Assembly: GCA_012798535.1 (NCBI GenBank)
Contig: JAAZMZ010000023.1
Location: 62,001-126,000 of the forward strand
Direction of reading: 5' to 3'
DNA: 64,000 bases
DNA from: Leptolinea sp.
GTDB lineage: Bacteria > Chloroflexota > Anaerolineae > Anaerolineales > Anaerolineaceae
How positions within the stretch are numbered: the stretch's first letter is position 1; the number at the start of each line of letters is the position of its first letter. The translations under genes were made by a program, and so were the position numbers. This document shows positions 10,436-21,424 of the stretch, one piece after another. The notes beneath the pieces are model-generated. The model was not told the origin of the DNA. It made no database searches and saw only the letters and a program-made list of their open reading frames with translations.

Positions 10436-11220
10436 TGAAAAATCCTGGCAGCGTTACTGGTGGTGATCTCATGCACCCTGGCAAGGGGAACTTCCCAAAG
10501 ACGGGCAACCTCTTCCGCGATGATGGCTATGTTGGCTGGTTCGTTCCGTTTTCCTCTGAAAGGATGAGGAGTGAGGAATGGAGCGTCAGTTTCTAGAACA
10601 ATTTTATTACAATCAAATGATTTTAATGCATCTCGTTTATTGCCAACATTCTTATAGGTGATTGGACCGGCAATTCCTAGATAAAATCCAAGTGAAATTA
10701 CACGCTGGGCGAATTCAGATGAAGAACTGAAGGCGTGGATAATCCCGGCTGGAATCAGGGTTTGAATTTGTTGCTCATTGTGCGGGAGAAACCATCTGGC
10801 AAGTATGGTTTCAATCTCACGATCTGCATCCCGGTTATGAACAAGAACCGGCAGTTTCAGGGTACTGGCCAGATCAAGTTGAGCTTCCAGCGCAACGATT
10901 TGTTCAGATAACGGTACATCATCATGGTATTTGTCTAATCCGATCTCACCTATCGCGACGATCTTTGGATTATTGGCCAGTTGATGTAACCTGTCGATAT
11001 CTTTAAGAGTGAAACCGGCGCAGTCATTAGGATGTATGCCGATGGCGGCATAAATCTCAGGTATCCGGCTGCTGAGTTCCAGAACTTCTTCACTGGTGGT
11101 TGAATCGATTGCCGGAACTACAATTCGTGTAATTCCGGCTGATCTTGCCCGGTTTAAAACATCATCCAGATCTTCTTTAAAAGAATCGAAGTTGAGATGA
11201 CAATGGGTATCAATGATCAC
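10417..11220 (-). CDS. TatD-family metal-dependent hydrolase
   Basis: IIDTHCHLNFDSF, GEIGLDKYH, VHNRDA, LETDAPFLTPHPFRGKRNEP. Confidence 0.9.
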   Translation of the reverse strand: MIIDTHCHLNFDSFKEDLDDVLNRARSAGITRIVVPAIDSTTSEEVLELSSRIPEIYAAIGIHPNDCAGFTLKDIDRLHQLANNPKIVAIGEIGLDKYHDDVPLSEQIVALEAQLDLASTLKLPVLVHNRDADREIETILARWFLPHNEQQIQTLIPAGIIHAFSSSSEFAQRVISLGFYLGIAGPITYKNVGNKRDALKSFDCNKIVLETDAPFLTPHPFRGKRNEPANIAIIAEEVARLWEVPLARVHEITTSNAARIFQWTHLN

Positions 11221-11226
11221 AAAAAC

Positions 11227-12648
11227 CTACGAGAGACCGGCAATTTTCAATCCATCCTGTAAAATCGCCTGTACTTTTTCTTTGTGCGTGGTTTCCGTAT
11301 AGACCCGCATTATCGGTTCTGTTCCTGAGAACCGGATCAGCATCCAACCACCATCATCCAGAACGAATTTATACCCATCAGATGTATCCAATCGAACCAC
11401 ACCCAACCCGCCGATTGTCTTTGGTTTCGCGTTCAGGATCATTGTCTCCCGATTCTTTCGATCCCCGGAAAAACTGCGATCCACACGATCGTAATAATGT
11501 GGTCCAACAATGGAATACAACTCGTCAATTAATTCCGTCGGTTTTTTCCCGGTTTTTACCATCAGATCAAGAAAATACAGGCCGGCTAAAATCCCATCAC
11601 GTTCGGGAACATTACCGCGAAAAGCGAAACCGCCTGATTCCTCTCCACCGATCATGGCATCTGTTTCGGTCATTTTTGGTGCGACGTATTTGAACCCAAC
11701 ACCGGTTTCATAAACTGGGACGTCATATTTCTTCCCCAGCTTGTCCAACATGCAGGTTGTAGAAAGTGTCCGGACAATGGCTCCGCGTTCCCCCCGAATT
11801 TCAAGCAGATAATAGGCTAAAAGAGCATAGACCTGAAGCTGATTGACAAAGTTTCCTTTTTCATCTCCGATGCCAACTCTATCTGCGTCTCCATCCGTTA
11901 TGACCAAAACATCGGCTTTTCGGTCAACTGTTGTTTGAAGCCCTACATTTATGTTGGGTGGGATAGGTTCCGGTCGTTTCATCTCAGGGAATGAAGGGTT
12001 GCGGGTGTTATGTATCTCTGTGATCGTGGTTTTTCCACCATTTAGAATTTGAGTAAACCAACCGGCACCATTACCCCACATCGTATCGACGATTATCTTG
12101 AGGCCGGCTTTTTTTATAGGTTCGACGTCGATAAGATCCTTTAGATGCTCAAGATAATCTGGAGCAGGATCGAATTTCACAAGTACACCTTTTTCGTATG
12201 CCTCATCGGCCGGCATGCGTTTTACGTCTGTCATTGAATCGGGTATGCCTTTTTCGATCTGGATCAATCCCTGTGGATCGATAGCTCCACCGGTGAAATT
12301 TCGAACCTTGAATCCGTTATCTGTCGGAGGGTTATGAGAGGCCGTTATATTGATTGCTCCGGCTGCTTTGCGGTGAACAACTGAGTAAGCGATAACCGGA
12401 GTGGGCGTGGCATCGTTTGTGAGATAGACTTTCAATCCATTTCCGGCGAGTATTTCAGCGGCCGCCAGAGCGAAATTTTCAGACCCAAATCTTTTATCAT
12501 GTCCAACAATAAACCATTTGCCTTTATTTCCGGTGGTGATCATATAATTCGCGTAGCCCTGGGCGCAGCGGCGAACATTATCGAATGTGTAGTCTTCTGC
12601 AATAACTCCACGCCATCCATCGGTACCAAAATGAATTTGAAAAGTCAT
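11227..12648 (-). CDS. Phosphoglucomutase/phosphomannomutase family protein
   Basis: [54 protein letters not shown]. Confidence 0.9.
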   Translation of the reverse strand: MTFQIHFGTDGWRGVIAEDYTFDNVRRCAQGYANYMITTGNKGKWFIVGHDKRFGSENFALAAAEILAGNGLKVYLTNDATPTPVIAYSVVHRKAAGAINITASHNPPTDNGFKVRNFTGGAIDPQGLIQIEKGIPDSMTDVKRMPADEAYEKGVLVKFDPAPDYLEHLKDLIDVEPIKKAGLKIIVDTMWGNGAGWFTQILNGGKTTITEIHNTRNPSFPEMKRPEPIPPNINVGLQTTVDRKADVLVITDGDADRVGIGDEKGNFVNQLQVYALLAYYLLEIRGERGAIVRTLSTTCMLDKLGKKYDVPVYETGVGFKYVAPKMTETDAMIGGEESGGFAFRGNVPERDGILAGLYFLDLMVKTGKKPTELIDELYSIVGPHYYDRVDRSFSGDRKNRETMILNAKPKTIGGLGVVRLDTSDGYKFVLDDGGWMLIRFSGTEPIMRVYTETTHKEKVQAILQDGLKIAGLS

Positions 12649-12749
12649 AGTGACCTCTTTTATATTAAGGATAGATAAAAAGATTATATCAGTCAGGTGA
12701 TGTGAGCGAAAGTTAGCCGCATGCTATAATCCGAGTTTATTGGTGAAGA

Positions 12750-13901
12750 ATGAACAAACCTGTATATTTTGATTACGCTGCTACAACCCCTGTGGATGAA
12801 AATGTGTTGAAAACAATGCTTCCGTTCTTTTCCACGGATTTTGGGAATCCATCCTCTGTGCACGTGTGGGGTCAAAAAGCGGAAGCAGCCCTGGAACTAT
12901 CACGACAGGTTTGCGCAGAACTCCTGAATACAACTATTAATAATATACTCTTTACCTCAGGCGGATCAGAGAGTGACAATCTGGCTTTGCGCGGAAGTGC
13001 TTTCCATCGACGTAAAACGAGAGATGCCGACGAGATCATCACTACACCGGTGGAACATCCCGCTATTGGAAATACTGCCAGGCAGTTACGGGATGAATTT
13101 GGTTTCAAATTGATCCTCCTTCCGGTGGACAAATATGGAATGGTTGATCCGGAGGATGTAAAGAGACACCTGACAAAAAAGACCGCAATTGTTTCCATCA
13201 TTTATGGGAATAACGAGATAGGAACTGTCAATCCAATTAAAGAAATTGGAAAAAGGTGTCAGGAGATGGGGATACCTTTCCACAGTGATGCTGTACAGGC
13301 CGCTGCACATTTACACATGGATATGCAAAGAGATAAATTGAATCTTATCTCCATTGGGGCTCATAAAATGTACGGACCTAAGGGCACAGGCCTGCTGGGA
13401 ATGAATGCCACGGATGAGCTCTTGCCGGCACAGACCGGTGGGGGGCAGGAATTTCACTTGCGAGCTGGGACTCAGAATATCCCTTTGATCATTGGATTAA
13501 GCGAGGCTTTGAGTAACGCTCAGAAAACAGTCGATCAGAGAAATGCGAAGAGTATTGCTCTGCGAAATCGTTTAATTGAGCAGGTGTTGGATGAGATACC
13601 GAATGCCTATTTGACAGGTCACCCCGTAAACCGTCTACCCAATCATGCCAGCTTTGTTTTTGATGCTATTGATGGAAACCGATTATTAATGCTGCTGGAT
13701 ACGCGGGGATTTGCCTGTTCGTCCGGCTCGGCATGCAAAGTTGGCTCACCAAATCCATCTGAAGTACTGCTGGCCATGGGATATAAACCCGAATTGGCAC
13801 TTGGTTCACTGCGCATCACACTTGGCAAAGAATCCACCGTAGAACAGGTGGATGATCTGGTGCTTGCCATAATTGAATCGATAAAACGAATTCGCAAATG
13901 A
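12750..13901 (+). CDS. iscS: Cysteine desulfurase (IscS/NifS)
   Basis: VYFDYAATTPVDENVL, FTSGGSESDN, SIGAHKMYGPKGTG, CSSGSACKVGSPNPSEVLLAMG. Confidence 0.9.
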   Translation: MNKPVYFDYAATTPVDENVLKTMLPFFSTDFGNPSSVHVWGQKAEAALELSRQVCAELLNTTINNILFTSGGSESDNLALRGSAFHRRKTRDADEIITTPVEHPAIGNTARQLRDEFGFKLILLPVDKYGMVDPEDVKRHLTKKTAIVSIIYGNNEIGTVNPIKEIGKRCQEMGIPFHSDAVQAAAHLHMDMQRDKLNLISIGAHKMYGPKGTGLLGMNATDELLPAQTGGGQEFHLRAGTQNIPLIIGLSEALSNAQKTVDQRNAKSIALRNRLIEQVLDEIPNAYLTGHPVNRLPNHASFVFDAIDGNRLLMLLDTRGFACSSGSACKVGSPNPSEVLLAMGYKPELALGSLRITLGKESTVEQVDDLVLAIIESIKRIRK

Positions 13902-14986
13902 AGAATATCTCCTCAAAAAAGGTCGTTATTGCCATGAGCGGCGGGGTAGACAGTTCCGTGGCGGCGCTGGTACTAAAACAGCAGGGATATGATATAACAG
14001 GCGTCTTACTGCGTACATGGACCGAACCTGAAAAGGAATGCCTGAATAGCTGTTGTACGCCAGAATCAATGGCAGCGGCAAGAAATGTTGCGGCGATTCT
14101 GAATATTCCGTTTTATGTGATCGATGCGAGAGATATATTTCATACCGAGATCGTAGATTTTTTCATTGATGGTTATCGCAGGGGAATAACACCCAATCCT
14201 TGCGTGCGCTGCAATCAGGTGATCCGTTGGGGATATCTGTTGGAAGAAGCCCATAATATGGGTGCTTCGCATCTGGCGACAGGCCATTATGCCCGCATTG
14301 TGTTCGGTGATACCGGGAGTGTAATTTTAAAAAAGGGATTGGATGAGGGGAAGGACCAATCCTATGTCCTATCAGGATTATCACCGGAACAGTTAAGATG
14401 TACCATTTTGCCAATTGGAGAAATGAAGAAATCAGAAGTTAGGGAGATTGCCCGGCAATCTGGTTTAACAACAGCGGAAAAGAAAGACAGTCAGGATCTC
14501 TGCTTCCTGGCCGGTGATGATTATCGACATTTTTTACGAAGAAATGCCGCTGATATTTTCAAATCGGGAGAAATTTTGGATACATCCGGACGAACAATTG
14601 GCAGACACAACGGCTTGCCCGATTTTACAATTGGACAACGCAAAGGATTGGGAGCGATTCAAGAGCCTTATTATGTGATTCACAAAGACATCGAAAAAAA
14701 TGTCCTGATAGCAGGAAAAGCAGAAGAATTAGGCGCCAATGCCTGTTTTGTTGAAAATATGAATTGGATCACCGATCCAGACACTATTGCCTTCAATTCA
14801 ATACAGGTGAAAATACGATATAAAGCACCGGCTGTTCCGGCAACCATAGAGTTACCCGGAAATGGGTCTGTTTGTGTAAAATTCAATAGAGATCTTCGCG
14901 ACATTACCCCGGGCCAACAGGCGGCATTTTACGATAAGGATAATTGCCTGGGGGGAGGTCAGATCTCACAGGTATTTTCACTATGA
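13898..14986 (+). CDS. mnmA: tRNA-specific 2-thiouridylase MnmA
   Basis: VVIAMSGGVDSSVAALVL, TPNPCVRCN, ATGHYARI, DSQDLCFL; 4-nt overlap with iscS. Confidence 0.92.
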   Translation: MKNISSKKVVIAMSGGVDSSVAALVLKQQGYDITGVLLRTWTEPEKECLNSCCTPESMAAARNVAAILNIPFYVIDARDIFHTEIVDFFIDGYRRGITPNPCVRCNQVIRWGYLLEEAHNMGASHLATGHYARIVFGDTGSVILKKGLDEGKDQSYVLSGLSPEQLRCTILPIGEMKKSEVREIARQSGLTTAEKKDSQDLCFLAGDDYRHFLRRNAADIFKSGEILDTSGRTIGRHNGLPDFTIGQRKGLGAIQEPYYVIHKDIEKNVLIAGKAEELGANACFVENMNWITDPDTIAFNSIQVKIRYKAPAVPATIELPGNGSVCVKFNRDLRDITPGQQAAFYDKDNCLGGGQISQVFSL

Positions 14987-15255
14987 CGCTCCCGGCTTTT
15001 CTCTTTGGTGTATTGGTCTCCACCTTTTTAGGCGCGGCTTTCCATTTATGGAAGGGCGGTAATTTATCCACTCTGTTGTTGGATATATTGGTGAGCTGGA
15101 TTGGATTCTGGCTTGGACATATTGCCGGGGTATTTGCCGGTCTGGCGATTGGGACTCTGGGTCCGCTTCGTCTGGGCTCGGCTGTGGTTGGTGCCATTAT
15201 TTTCCTTTCACTGGGATACTGGTTATTCCAGGAAGAGCAGACGGGAAAAAAGTAA
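14983..15255 (+). CDS. Small hydrophobic membrane protein
   Basis: ATGA overlap with mnmA stop; 2-3 hydrophobic segments; start moved from 14944 to the ATG at 14983. Confidence 0.6.
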   Translation: MTLPAFLFGVLVSTFLGAAFHLWKGGNLSTLLLDILVSWIGFWLGHIAGVFAGLAIGTLGPLRLGSAVVGAIIFLSLGYWLFQEEQTGKK

Positions 15256-15259
15256 AAAA

Positions 15260-15287
15260 AAACCTCCTCTATAATAGAGAAGGTTTC
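15260..15287. terminator. Bidirectional terminator between convergent genes
   Basis: AACCTCCTCTAtaaTAGAGAAGGTTT flanked by an A-run upstream and T-rich sequence downstream. Confidence 0.6.
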
Positions 15288-15307
15288 GTTATTTCATTAC
15301 ATTTTAT

Positions 15308-15517
15308 TTATACAATTTTAACGTGGACAGCCTGTAAACCTTTCGGGCTTTTCTCAATGGAGAATTCCACTTTTTGACCTTCTTCAAGGTTTTTAAAACC
15401 CTCGGCATCGATCGCCGAGTAGTGGACAAACACATCGGGAGCTCCATTACGCTGAATAAAGCCATATCCCTTGCTCGTGTTGAACCACTTTACTGTGCCG
15501 GTTTCGCTATCGCTCAT
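15308..15517 (-). CDS. Cold-shock protein (CspA family)
   Basis: [16 protein letters not shown]...DVFVHYSAI; 69 aa. Confidence 0.95.
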   Translation of the reverse strand: MSDSETGTVKWFNTSKGYGFIQRNGAPDVFVHYSAIDAEGFKNLEEGQKVEFSIEKSPKGLQAVHVKIV

Positions 15518-15721
15518 TGGAATACACTCCTGAAACTAAGAACGGATGATGGATTGGCCTCGGTGTCTGAATTAAAAGTCAAGGATGCGGCAGGCTTAAA
15601 ACAAAAACCCCGGCCTGCCGTTCGGTTTAACAGACCGGTTCCCTCGTCTTTGATGCAAGTACACACGCGCCATACTTTAAATATTCTATGAAATTGAAAA
15701 CATTCTGTCAATAGCCACTTT

Positions 15722-16609
15722 TTAAGAAATGACTATTAAATACGCATACAGTGTGTCTCCGACTCTTTGAAGACTTGTCACGCTGACGTTTTCAATATCA
15801 TCAAATATCGTATGCCAGTTTGGATCAATAATATCAATTAAATCGACAGATGGCACACCTGCTTCTAAAAATGGGACATGGTCATCGATGATGCTGTACG
15901 TAGAAGGATTTAGAAAATGATCATCATACTCAAATTGATCTGCCGTGGATTGGATCTGTTGATAGATGAATTGATCCGAATTTGAAGGGGGCTGGATGGT
16001 TTGGTTGTAGCCTCCCACCATATCCAACAAGATCAATAGCTCAGGATGATAACTTTCCTGCCGTGAGAATTCTCTGCTGCCAAGTATCCAATCCCAGCCG
16101 GGAATATCTCCCTGATCTTCGATATCAAAAAATAACAATCCGATATTTGAGGATTGTGCATCAGTCAGTACACGGGACAATTCAAGCAGCACGACGGTGC
16201 TGGAACCGCCGTCGTTGGCTCCCGGTACTGGTAAATAACGCCTGTCAGGATCTGGATCACGATCAGCATGCATTCTGGAGTCATAATGTGATGCCAGAAG
16301 AATTTTTGGCTGGCCATTACCTCTTGTTGCGAGAATGTTGATACAGGGATGGCCTTCAACAATCCCTGGAAGCTGTTGGACGATCCAGCCGTTCTTGATC
16401 AACTGATGAGTAATAAAACCTACAGCCTGAGAATGACTCTCAGTACTGGGAACTCTTGCACCTGATCCTTGCAACCTGACAAGAAGAGAAAAAGCCCGCT
16501 GTCCATCGAACGCAGTTTTTCTTAAAAAGGTTTTCGCAAAACATATCAATAGAAGGAGGCATATAAAAATAAGACTGAGTTTCTCGAAAATCCTGGTTTT
16601 TTGATTCAT
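15722..16609 (-). CDS. M28-family zinc peptidase
   Basis: LLASHYDSR, PGANDGGSSTVVLLELSRVL, LLFFDIEDQGD, DHVPFLEAGVPSVDLID. Confidence 0.82.
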   Translation of the reverse strand: MNQKTRIFEKLSLIFICLLLLICFAKTFLRKTAFDGQRAFSLLVRLQGSGARVPSTESHSQAVGFITHQLIKNGWIVQQLPGIVEGHPCINILATRGNGQPKILLASHYDSRMHADRDPDPDRRYLPVPGANDGGSSTVVLLELSRVLTDAQSSNIGLLFFDIEDQGDIPGWDWILGSREFSRQESYHPELLILLDMVGGYNQTIQPPSNSDQFIYQQIQSTADQFEYDDHFLNPSTYSIIDDHVPFLEAGVPSVDLIDIIDPNWHTIFDDIENVSVTSLQRVGDTLYAYLIVIS

Positions 16610-17967
16610 TTGGTTTTAATTAAATCCATGTTCTCATTCAGGAAATCGTCCATTGCGCGTATGGCCGTCTGAATATGCCTGGCAGCTCTCTCCTGACGAA
16701 TGACAAACCGGTTCTCCAGTTCGGGAAGAATTCCAAAGCTGGCTTTTATGGGTTGAAATCTCTCGGCAGGAGTCTCCGTAATATAACGATATAACGCACC
16801 GATCATGGTTGCAGAAGGAAAGATAAGCATCTTCCGGCCGGATATAAAATTGGCTGCATTTATTCCCGCCAATAGGCCGGATGCAATATTCCCCAGATAA
16901 CCTTCAATACCGGTGATTTGTCCGGCAAGAAACAGATCTGAGCGTGTCTTTGTTTGAGATGTGGTTTGAAGAAGAGATGGAGAGGAAATATATGTGTTTC
17001 GGTGCATTTGCCCAAAGCGAGAAAACTCTGCACCCGCCAAACCTGGAACCATGCGAAAGACAAGTTTTTGAGAGGGAATCGTCAGGTTGGTTTGAAATCC
17101 CACCATATTGTAAAGTGAACCGGAATGATTATCCTGACGAAGCTGTAAAACCGCATACGGCCGCTGTCCAGTTCGGGAATCCATCAACCCAATTGGGCGC
17201 ATCGGACCAAAGCAAAGCGATTGATGCCCCCGGGCAGCGATCACTTCAACAGGCAGGCAGCCTTCAAAGAATTTGCCTTTTCCGGCATTAACACCGGTGT
17301 GGATTTCATTTTCAAAATTTTGCAATGGAGTGCGTTCTGCCGATATCAATGCATCGACAAAACAATCATATTCCTCTTTTGTGAACGGACAATTTATATA
17401 ATCAGACGAATGCCCTTTTTCCGCCTCAAAACGAGATGCATAGAAGGCCACCGAAAAATCAATGCTCTCTTTATAGATTATTGGAGCAACAGCATCATAG
17501 AAAAAGAGGTTATTCTTTCCCGAAAACCGGATCAAAGCATCTGAAAGGCCTGGAGAGGTGAGCGGCCCGGAGGCTATGATCGTCGGTGAATCCGGAATTT
17601 CTCTGATTTCTTTTCGGATAACACGAATTTTTGGATGGTTAAGAATGACCTGTTCGACACTGGCAGAAAATAAATCCCGATCAACGGAAAGGGAACTGCC
17701 TGATGGTACACATGTTTCCAGAGCAATTCGCACGAGTAATGAGTTTAATCTGCTCAATTCGGCAAATAACAAACCCGTAGCTCTATCCGGCAAACGGGAG
17801 CCCAGAGAATTGGAACAGACCAGTTCCGCCAGCCGCGAAGAGATATGCGCTGGTGAAGTAACTTTCGGGCGCATTTCGTATAGCACCACATCGATACCTC
17901 GTTCAGCTGCCTGAAAAGCCGCTTCACAGCCTGCTAACCCGCCTCCAATTATGATCAATTCTGCCAT
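16606..17967 (-). CDS. trmFO: Methylenetetrahydrofolate--tRNA-(uracil-5-)-methyltransferase TrmFO
   Basis: IIIGGGLAGCEAAFQAAERGIDVVLYEMRP, LVCSNSLGS, QITGIEGYLGNIASGLLAGINAA; start trimmed to MAELIIIGGG. Confidence 0.9.
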   Translation of the reverse strand: MAELIIIGGGLAGCEAAFQAAERGIDVVLYEMRPKVTSPAHISSRLAELVCSNSLGSRLPDRATGLLFAELSRLNSLLVRIALETCVPSGSSLSVDRDLFSASVEQVILNHPKIRVIRKEIREIPDSPTIIASGPLTSPGLSDALIRFSGKNNLFFYDAVAPIIYKESIDFSVAFYASRFEAEKGHSSDYINCPFTKEEYDCFVDALISAERTPLQNFENEIHTGVNAGKGKFFEGCLPVEVIAARGHQSLCFGPMRPIGLMDSRTGQRPYAVLQLRQDNHSGSLYNMVGFQTNLTIPSQKLVFRMVPGLAGAEFSRFGQMHRNTYISSPSLLQTTSQTKTRSDLFLAGQITGIEGYLGNIASGLLAGINAANFISGRKMLIFPSATMIGALYRYITETPAERFQPIKASFGILPELENRFVIRQERAARHIQTAIRAMDDFLNENMDLIKTK

Positions 17968-18007
17968 GTGCTGAGTTTCCCTGATGCTGATTTTACTTGA
18001 AAAAGTT

Positions 18008-18023
18008 TGGCACAGAACTTGCA
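18008..18023 (+). promoter_or_regulatory. Sigma-54 (-24/-12) promoter upstream of rpoN
   Basis: TGGCACAGAACTTGCA: GG and GC separated by exactly 10 nt; near-consensus; 46 nt upstream of the rpoN ATG. Confidence 0.75.
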
Positions 18024-18068
18024 CTTATAAACCTTAACGGATATACTGATCGGAAGGTTAGGGATGCT

Positions 18069-19478
18069 ATGTTTCAAACACACCAACAATCTCTTCGACC
18101 ATTAACGACGGCGCATCTCGCCCAGACCATGACTCTTTTGAGTCTTACGGCGGATGAACTAAGGGAACAGATTGAATCAGAATTGGCGTCAAATCCGGCG
18201 CTGGAATTACTAGAAGAACGCCGCTGTCCAACCTGTCACCGCCTGCTTCCTCCCAGAGGTGCCTGTCCAACCTGTAGTTCACCAAAATCAGAAGAAATCG
18301 AAGAACCGATTGTATTTGTTTCACCAAGAGAAGATTTTAACTTCAGTGGCGGAATGACCGGTGAGGATATGCCTGAGGATAATTATTCCTCAACAGTTGA
18401 AGACCTTCCTACATTTGTTCTGCGACAGATCGCCTCTGAATTGGATAATTCGGAACGAACCATAGCGGCGTACTTTCTCACACATCTGGATGATGATGGA
18501 TTATTGACGATTCCACTGATAGAAATCGCACGTTATTTCCATGTACCACTTTCAAAAGTGGAAGAAATACAGAAGAAAATCCAGAGAGCCGAACCCTACG
18601 GAGTAGGTTCCTGCTCACCCCAGGAAGCTTTACTGGCACAACTCGATCTTCTTGAAGAAAGTCGTGAAATACCTCCTCTGGCACGCTCTATCATCGAAAA
18701 GGAAATGAGTTTGCTATCGCGTCATCAATACGCCGAACTGGCAAGGGCATTCAAGGTTAGTTTGCGAACAATTCATCAAACTGTAGCTTTCATCACCGAA
18801 AACCTTAATCCATTCCCGGCCAGATCGCACTGGGGTGATATGCGGCAATCTACGGAGATGCCTCCACAGGTTTACCATCGTCCAGATATTTTGATGAGTT
18901 TTCTCAATGATGATCCATCAAAACCACTGGTAATAGAAATTATCATGCCTTTAAATGGTACTTTACGAGTAAATCCGATGTTCAGATCTGCGATCCATGA
19001 AGCCGACCAGGACAAGAAAGATGATTGGAAAAATGATCTTGAGCGGGCTTCTTTGTTTGTTAAATGTTTGCAGCAACGAAATCATACAATTACACGATTA
19101 ATGCATCGGGTGGCTGCGTTACAACGCAATTTCATCTGCAGAGGCGAGAAATATCTTAAACCTGTAACCCGAGCCCAGTTATCCACAGAATTAGGTGTGC
19201 ATGAATCAACAATTTCACGCGCCGTCGCCAACAAAGCCGTTCAATTACCCAATGGTCGGATCATCCCTCTGGCAATGTTTTTTGACCGCTCATTGAATGT
19301 AAGACAGGTTTTAAAGGAAATCATTGAGAAAGAAGCTCATTCACTTAGCGACACTGAGATTTCTGAGTTATTATCAGAACAGGGCTATCAAGTCGCACGG
19401 AGAACTGTAGCCAAGTATCGAGCGATGGAAGGAATCTTGCCCGCACACCTAAGGAGACCTGCACCCGGCGTGGGATGA
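18069..19478 (+). CDS. rpoN: RNA polymerase sigma-54 factor RpoN, with an extra Cys4 zinc-ribbon-like segment
   Basis: Q-rich region I (LAQTMTLLSLTADELREQIESELASNPALELLE), RpoN box ARRTVAKYR; insert CPTCHRLLPPRGACPTC; start at MFQTHQQSL. Confidence 0.9.
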   Translation: MFQTHQQSLRPLTTAHLAQTMTLLSLTADELREQIESELASNPALELLEERRCPTCHRLLPPRGACPTCSSPKSEEIEEPIVFVSPREDFNFSGGMTGEDMPEDNYSSTVEDLPTFVLRQIASELDNSERTIAAYFLTHLDDDGLLTIPLIEIARYFHVPLSKVEEIQKKIQRAEPYGVGSCSPQEALLAQLDLLEESREIPPLARSIIEKEMSLLSRHQYAELARAFKVSLRTIHQTVAFITENLNPFPARSHWGDMRQSTEMPPQVYHRPDILMSFLNDDPSKPLVIEIIMPLNGTLRVNPMFRSAIHEADQDKKDDWKNDLERASLFVKCLQQRNHTITRLMHRVAALQRNFICRGEKYLKPVTRAQLSTELGVHESTISRAVANKAVQLPNGRIIPLAMFFDRSLNVRQVLKEIIEKEAHSLSDTEISELLSEQGYQVARRTVAKYRAMEGILPAHLRRPAPGVG

Positions 19479-21421
19479 GTGATGCCAATTTCAACAATCC
19501 GTTAAATCCTGCGATCAGTCGTTTACGAATTCCAGGCATTCAAGAATTTTCATTTTTATTGAATGCCTTCAGTGAAGCGGCGATAGTTTTGGATTTAAGG
19601 ACTTTATTTATCTATCAATCAAACCCGGCTTTTATTCAACTTACGGCTTTTTCACAAATTGAATTGGCCGGATTATCCGTGGTAGATATTCTCCCTGATT
19701 TCTCACAGGAATTCTTTATTTCCGGAGAACCACTAACCGCCAGCCTGATGCGCCGGAAGAGAAATCCGATCCCGGTGATCGTTCAGGGTACAATTTTGAA
19801 TGCAGAGAGAACCTGGGGGTTATTGACTTTTATTCCCGAGGCAAAACACGCCGAATCGCAGGGCGCCTGGCAATCCGACCTGTTCTCAGGATTAATGGAT
19901 CTGGCGACAATACGCGAAGAACCGGATCTTGAAAAGTCGTTACTGAAAGGTTTTGGGATAACGAAACTGATCACCCGGGCTAAGAAGATCTGTATCTACA
20001 AAGCTGACAGCCAGCAACCTCGCCTAATCCGTATCTCTTTCGACAAACAATCCGAGATATTTCCTGAAATATTGCCATCAAGTGACCTTGTTCAGCTATC
20101 CACAGCCTCCATGTGGATTCCAGGCAGGAAAGTGGTTGCAGAGGTACAGCGCGCAGCCCTAGTTGCCAATCTCAGCTACGTGGCAACCATCCCGCTGGGA
20201 CAGAAAAATGCCCTGTTCGGATTACTTGTTGTGGGTGATCAGGAAGGCCAACCGTCTGAACGGCTGGAAAATATTCTATATGTCCTTTCTGCTCACCTGA
20301 CGGCGGCATTACAGCATTTTATTCTGATCGATAATCTCCGCAAAGAAGTGCAAAACCAAAAACTGACAGCGGATATTCGTGGAACAGTTTTTGAACACAG
20401 CCAGGAAGGCATCCTTTTCATTTCACGTGAATTGCATATTCTCGAAATCAATCCCGCTGCCGAATGGATGCTGCAGTACGCCGCCTGGGAAGTGAAAAAT
20501 CAACCGGTGGCAAACGTGATAATTGGACCAGATCGGATGATGACCGTACTAGAATCATGCTTACAAGGTATACCCACGCATAATATGGGTAATGTATCCG
20601 TGCACCGGCGAAACGGGCAATCGTTCCCGGCGCATATCCAGGTCATTCCGGTGATGAAAGAAAAGGAACTAATCGGAATTGTTATGTTCATCCGGGATAT
20701 CAGCGAACATGAACAGATACGTCTGCGCAGCCAGCAGCTGGAACAACGGGCACTACTGGGAGAATTCACAGCGATCTTTGCCCACGAGGTACGTAATCCA
20801 ATCAACAATATTTCCACAGGGCTGCAGTTGATTTCCGCTCGCTTGCCGGAAGAAGATGTCAATCTGGATGTTTTGAATCGTATGCTCGGCGATTGCACAC
20901 GGTTGGATCATTTGATGGAATCCATTCTCGCTTTTTCGAAACCGCAGGAATTACGGCTCGAAAAAATCGAGATCGATAAATTTCTACAACGGATCCTTGA
21001 CCGGTGGCGTCCCAGATTGGCCCGGGTAAACGTGCAACCGTTCTTTTCGGCTGCGCAGGATCTGCCATCGATCAATGGAGATCCAAGAGCTTTGGAACAG
21101 GTTTTTACTAATCTCATTTCCAATGCCATTGATGCTATGAGCCAAAATGGCGGCACATTGGCTGTTCATGTCAATCCGGATCATTCATTACCTAACCGGC
21201 CGCAGGTTGAGGTAAGCGTATCGGATAATGGCCCTGGAATTCCCGATGAAATAAAAGAGAGGATGTTCGAACCGTTCGTGACGACAAAATCACACGGTAC
21301 CGGTCTCGGATTGGCCATTACAAAAAGGATAATAACTGCCCATCAGGGAAATATCACGGTAAAATCCTTCCCGGGGGGAACTATTTTCCACGTTTATTTA
21401 CCTGCCAGCAGCGGAGAATGA
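19475..21421 (+). CDS. Soluble PAS/GAF sensor histidine kinase, NtrB-like
   Basis: PAS-like and GAF-like regions, H-box [19 protein letters not shown]-box [41 protein letters not shown]; no evident TM helices; ATGA overlap with rpoN. Confidence 0.82.
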   Translation: MSDANFNNPLNPAISRLRIPGIQEFSFLLNAFSEAAIVLDLRTLFIYQSNPAFIQLTAFSQIELAGLSVVDILPDFSQEFFISGEPLTASLMRRKRNPIPVIVQGTILNAERTWGLLTFIPEAKHAESQGAWQSDLFSGLMDLATIREEPDLEKSLLKGFGITKLITRAKKICIYKADSQQPRLIRISFDKQSEIFPEILPSSDLVQLSTASMWIPGRKVVAEVQRAALVANLSYVATIPLGQKNALFGLLVVGDQEGQPSERLENILYVLSAHLTAALQHFILIDNLRKEVQNQKLTADIRGTVFEHSQEGILFISRELHILEINPAAEWMLQYAAWEVKNQPVANVIIGPDRMMTVLESCLQGIPTHNMGNVSVHRRNGQSFPAHIQVIPVMKEKELIGIVMFIRDISEHEQIRLRSQQLEQRALLGEFTAIFAHEVRNPINNISTGLQLISARLPEEDVNLDVLNRMLGDCTRLDHLMESILAFSKPQELRLEKIEIDKFLQRILDRWRPRLARVNVQPFFSAAQDLPSINGDPRALEQVFTNLISNAIDAMSQNGGTLAVHVNPDHSLPNRPQVEVSVSDNGPGIPDEIKERMFEPFVTTKSHGTGLGLAITKRIITAHQGNITVKSFPGGTIFHVYLPASSGE

Positions 21422-21424
21422 AGA

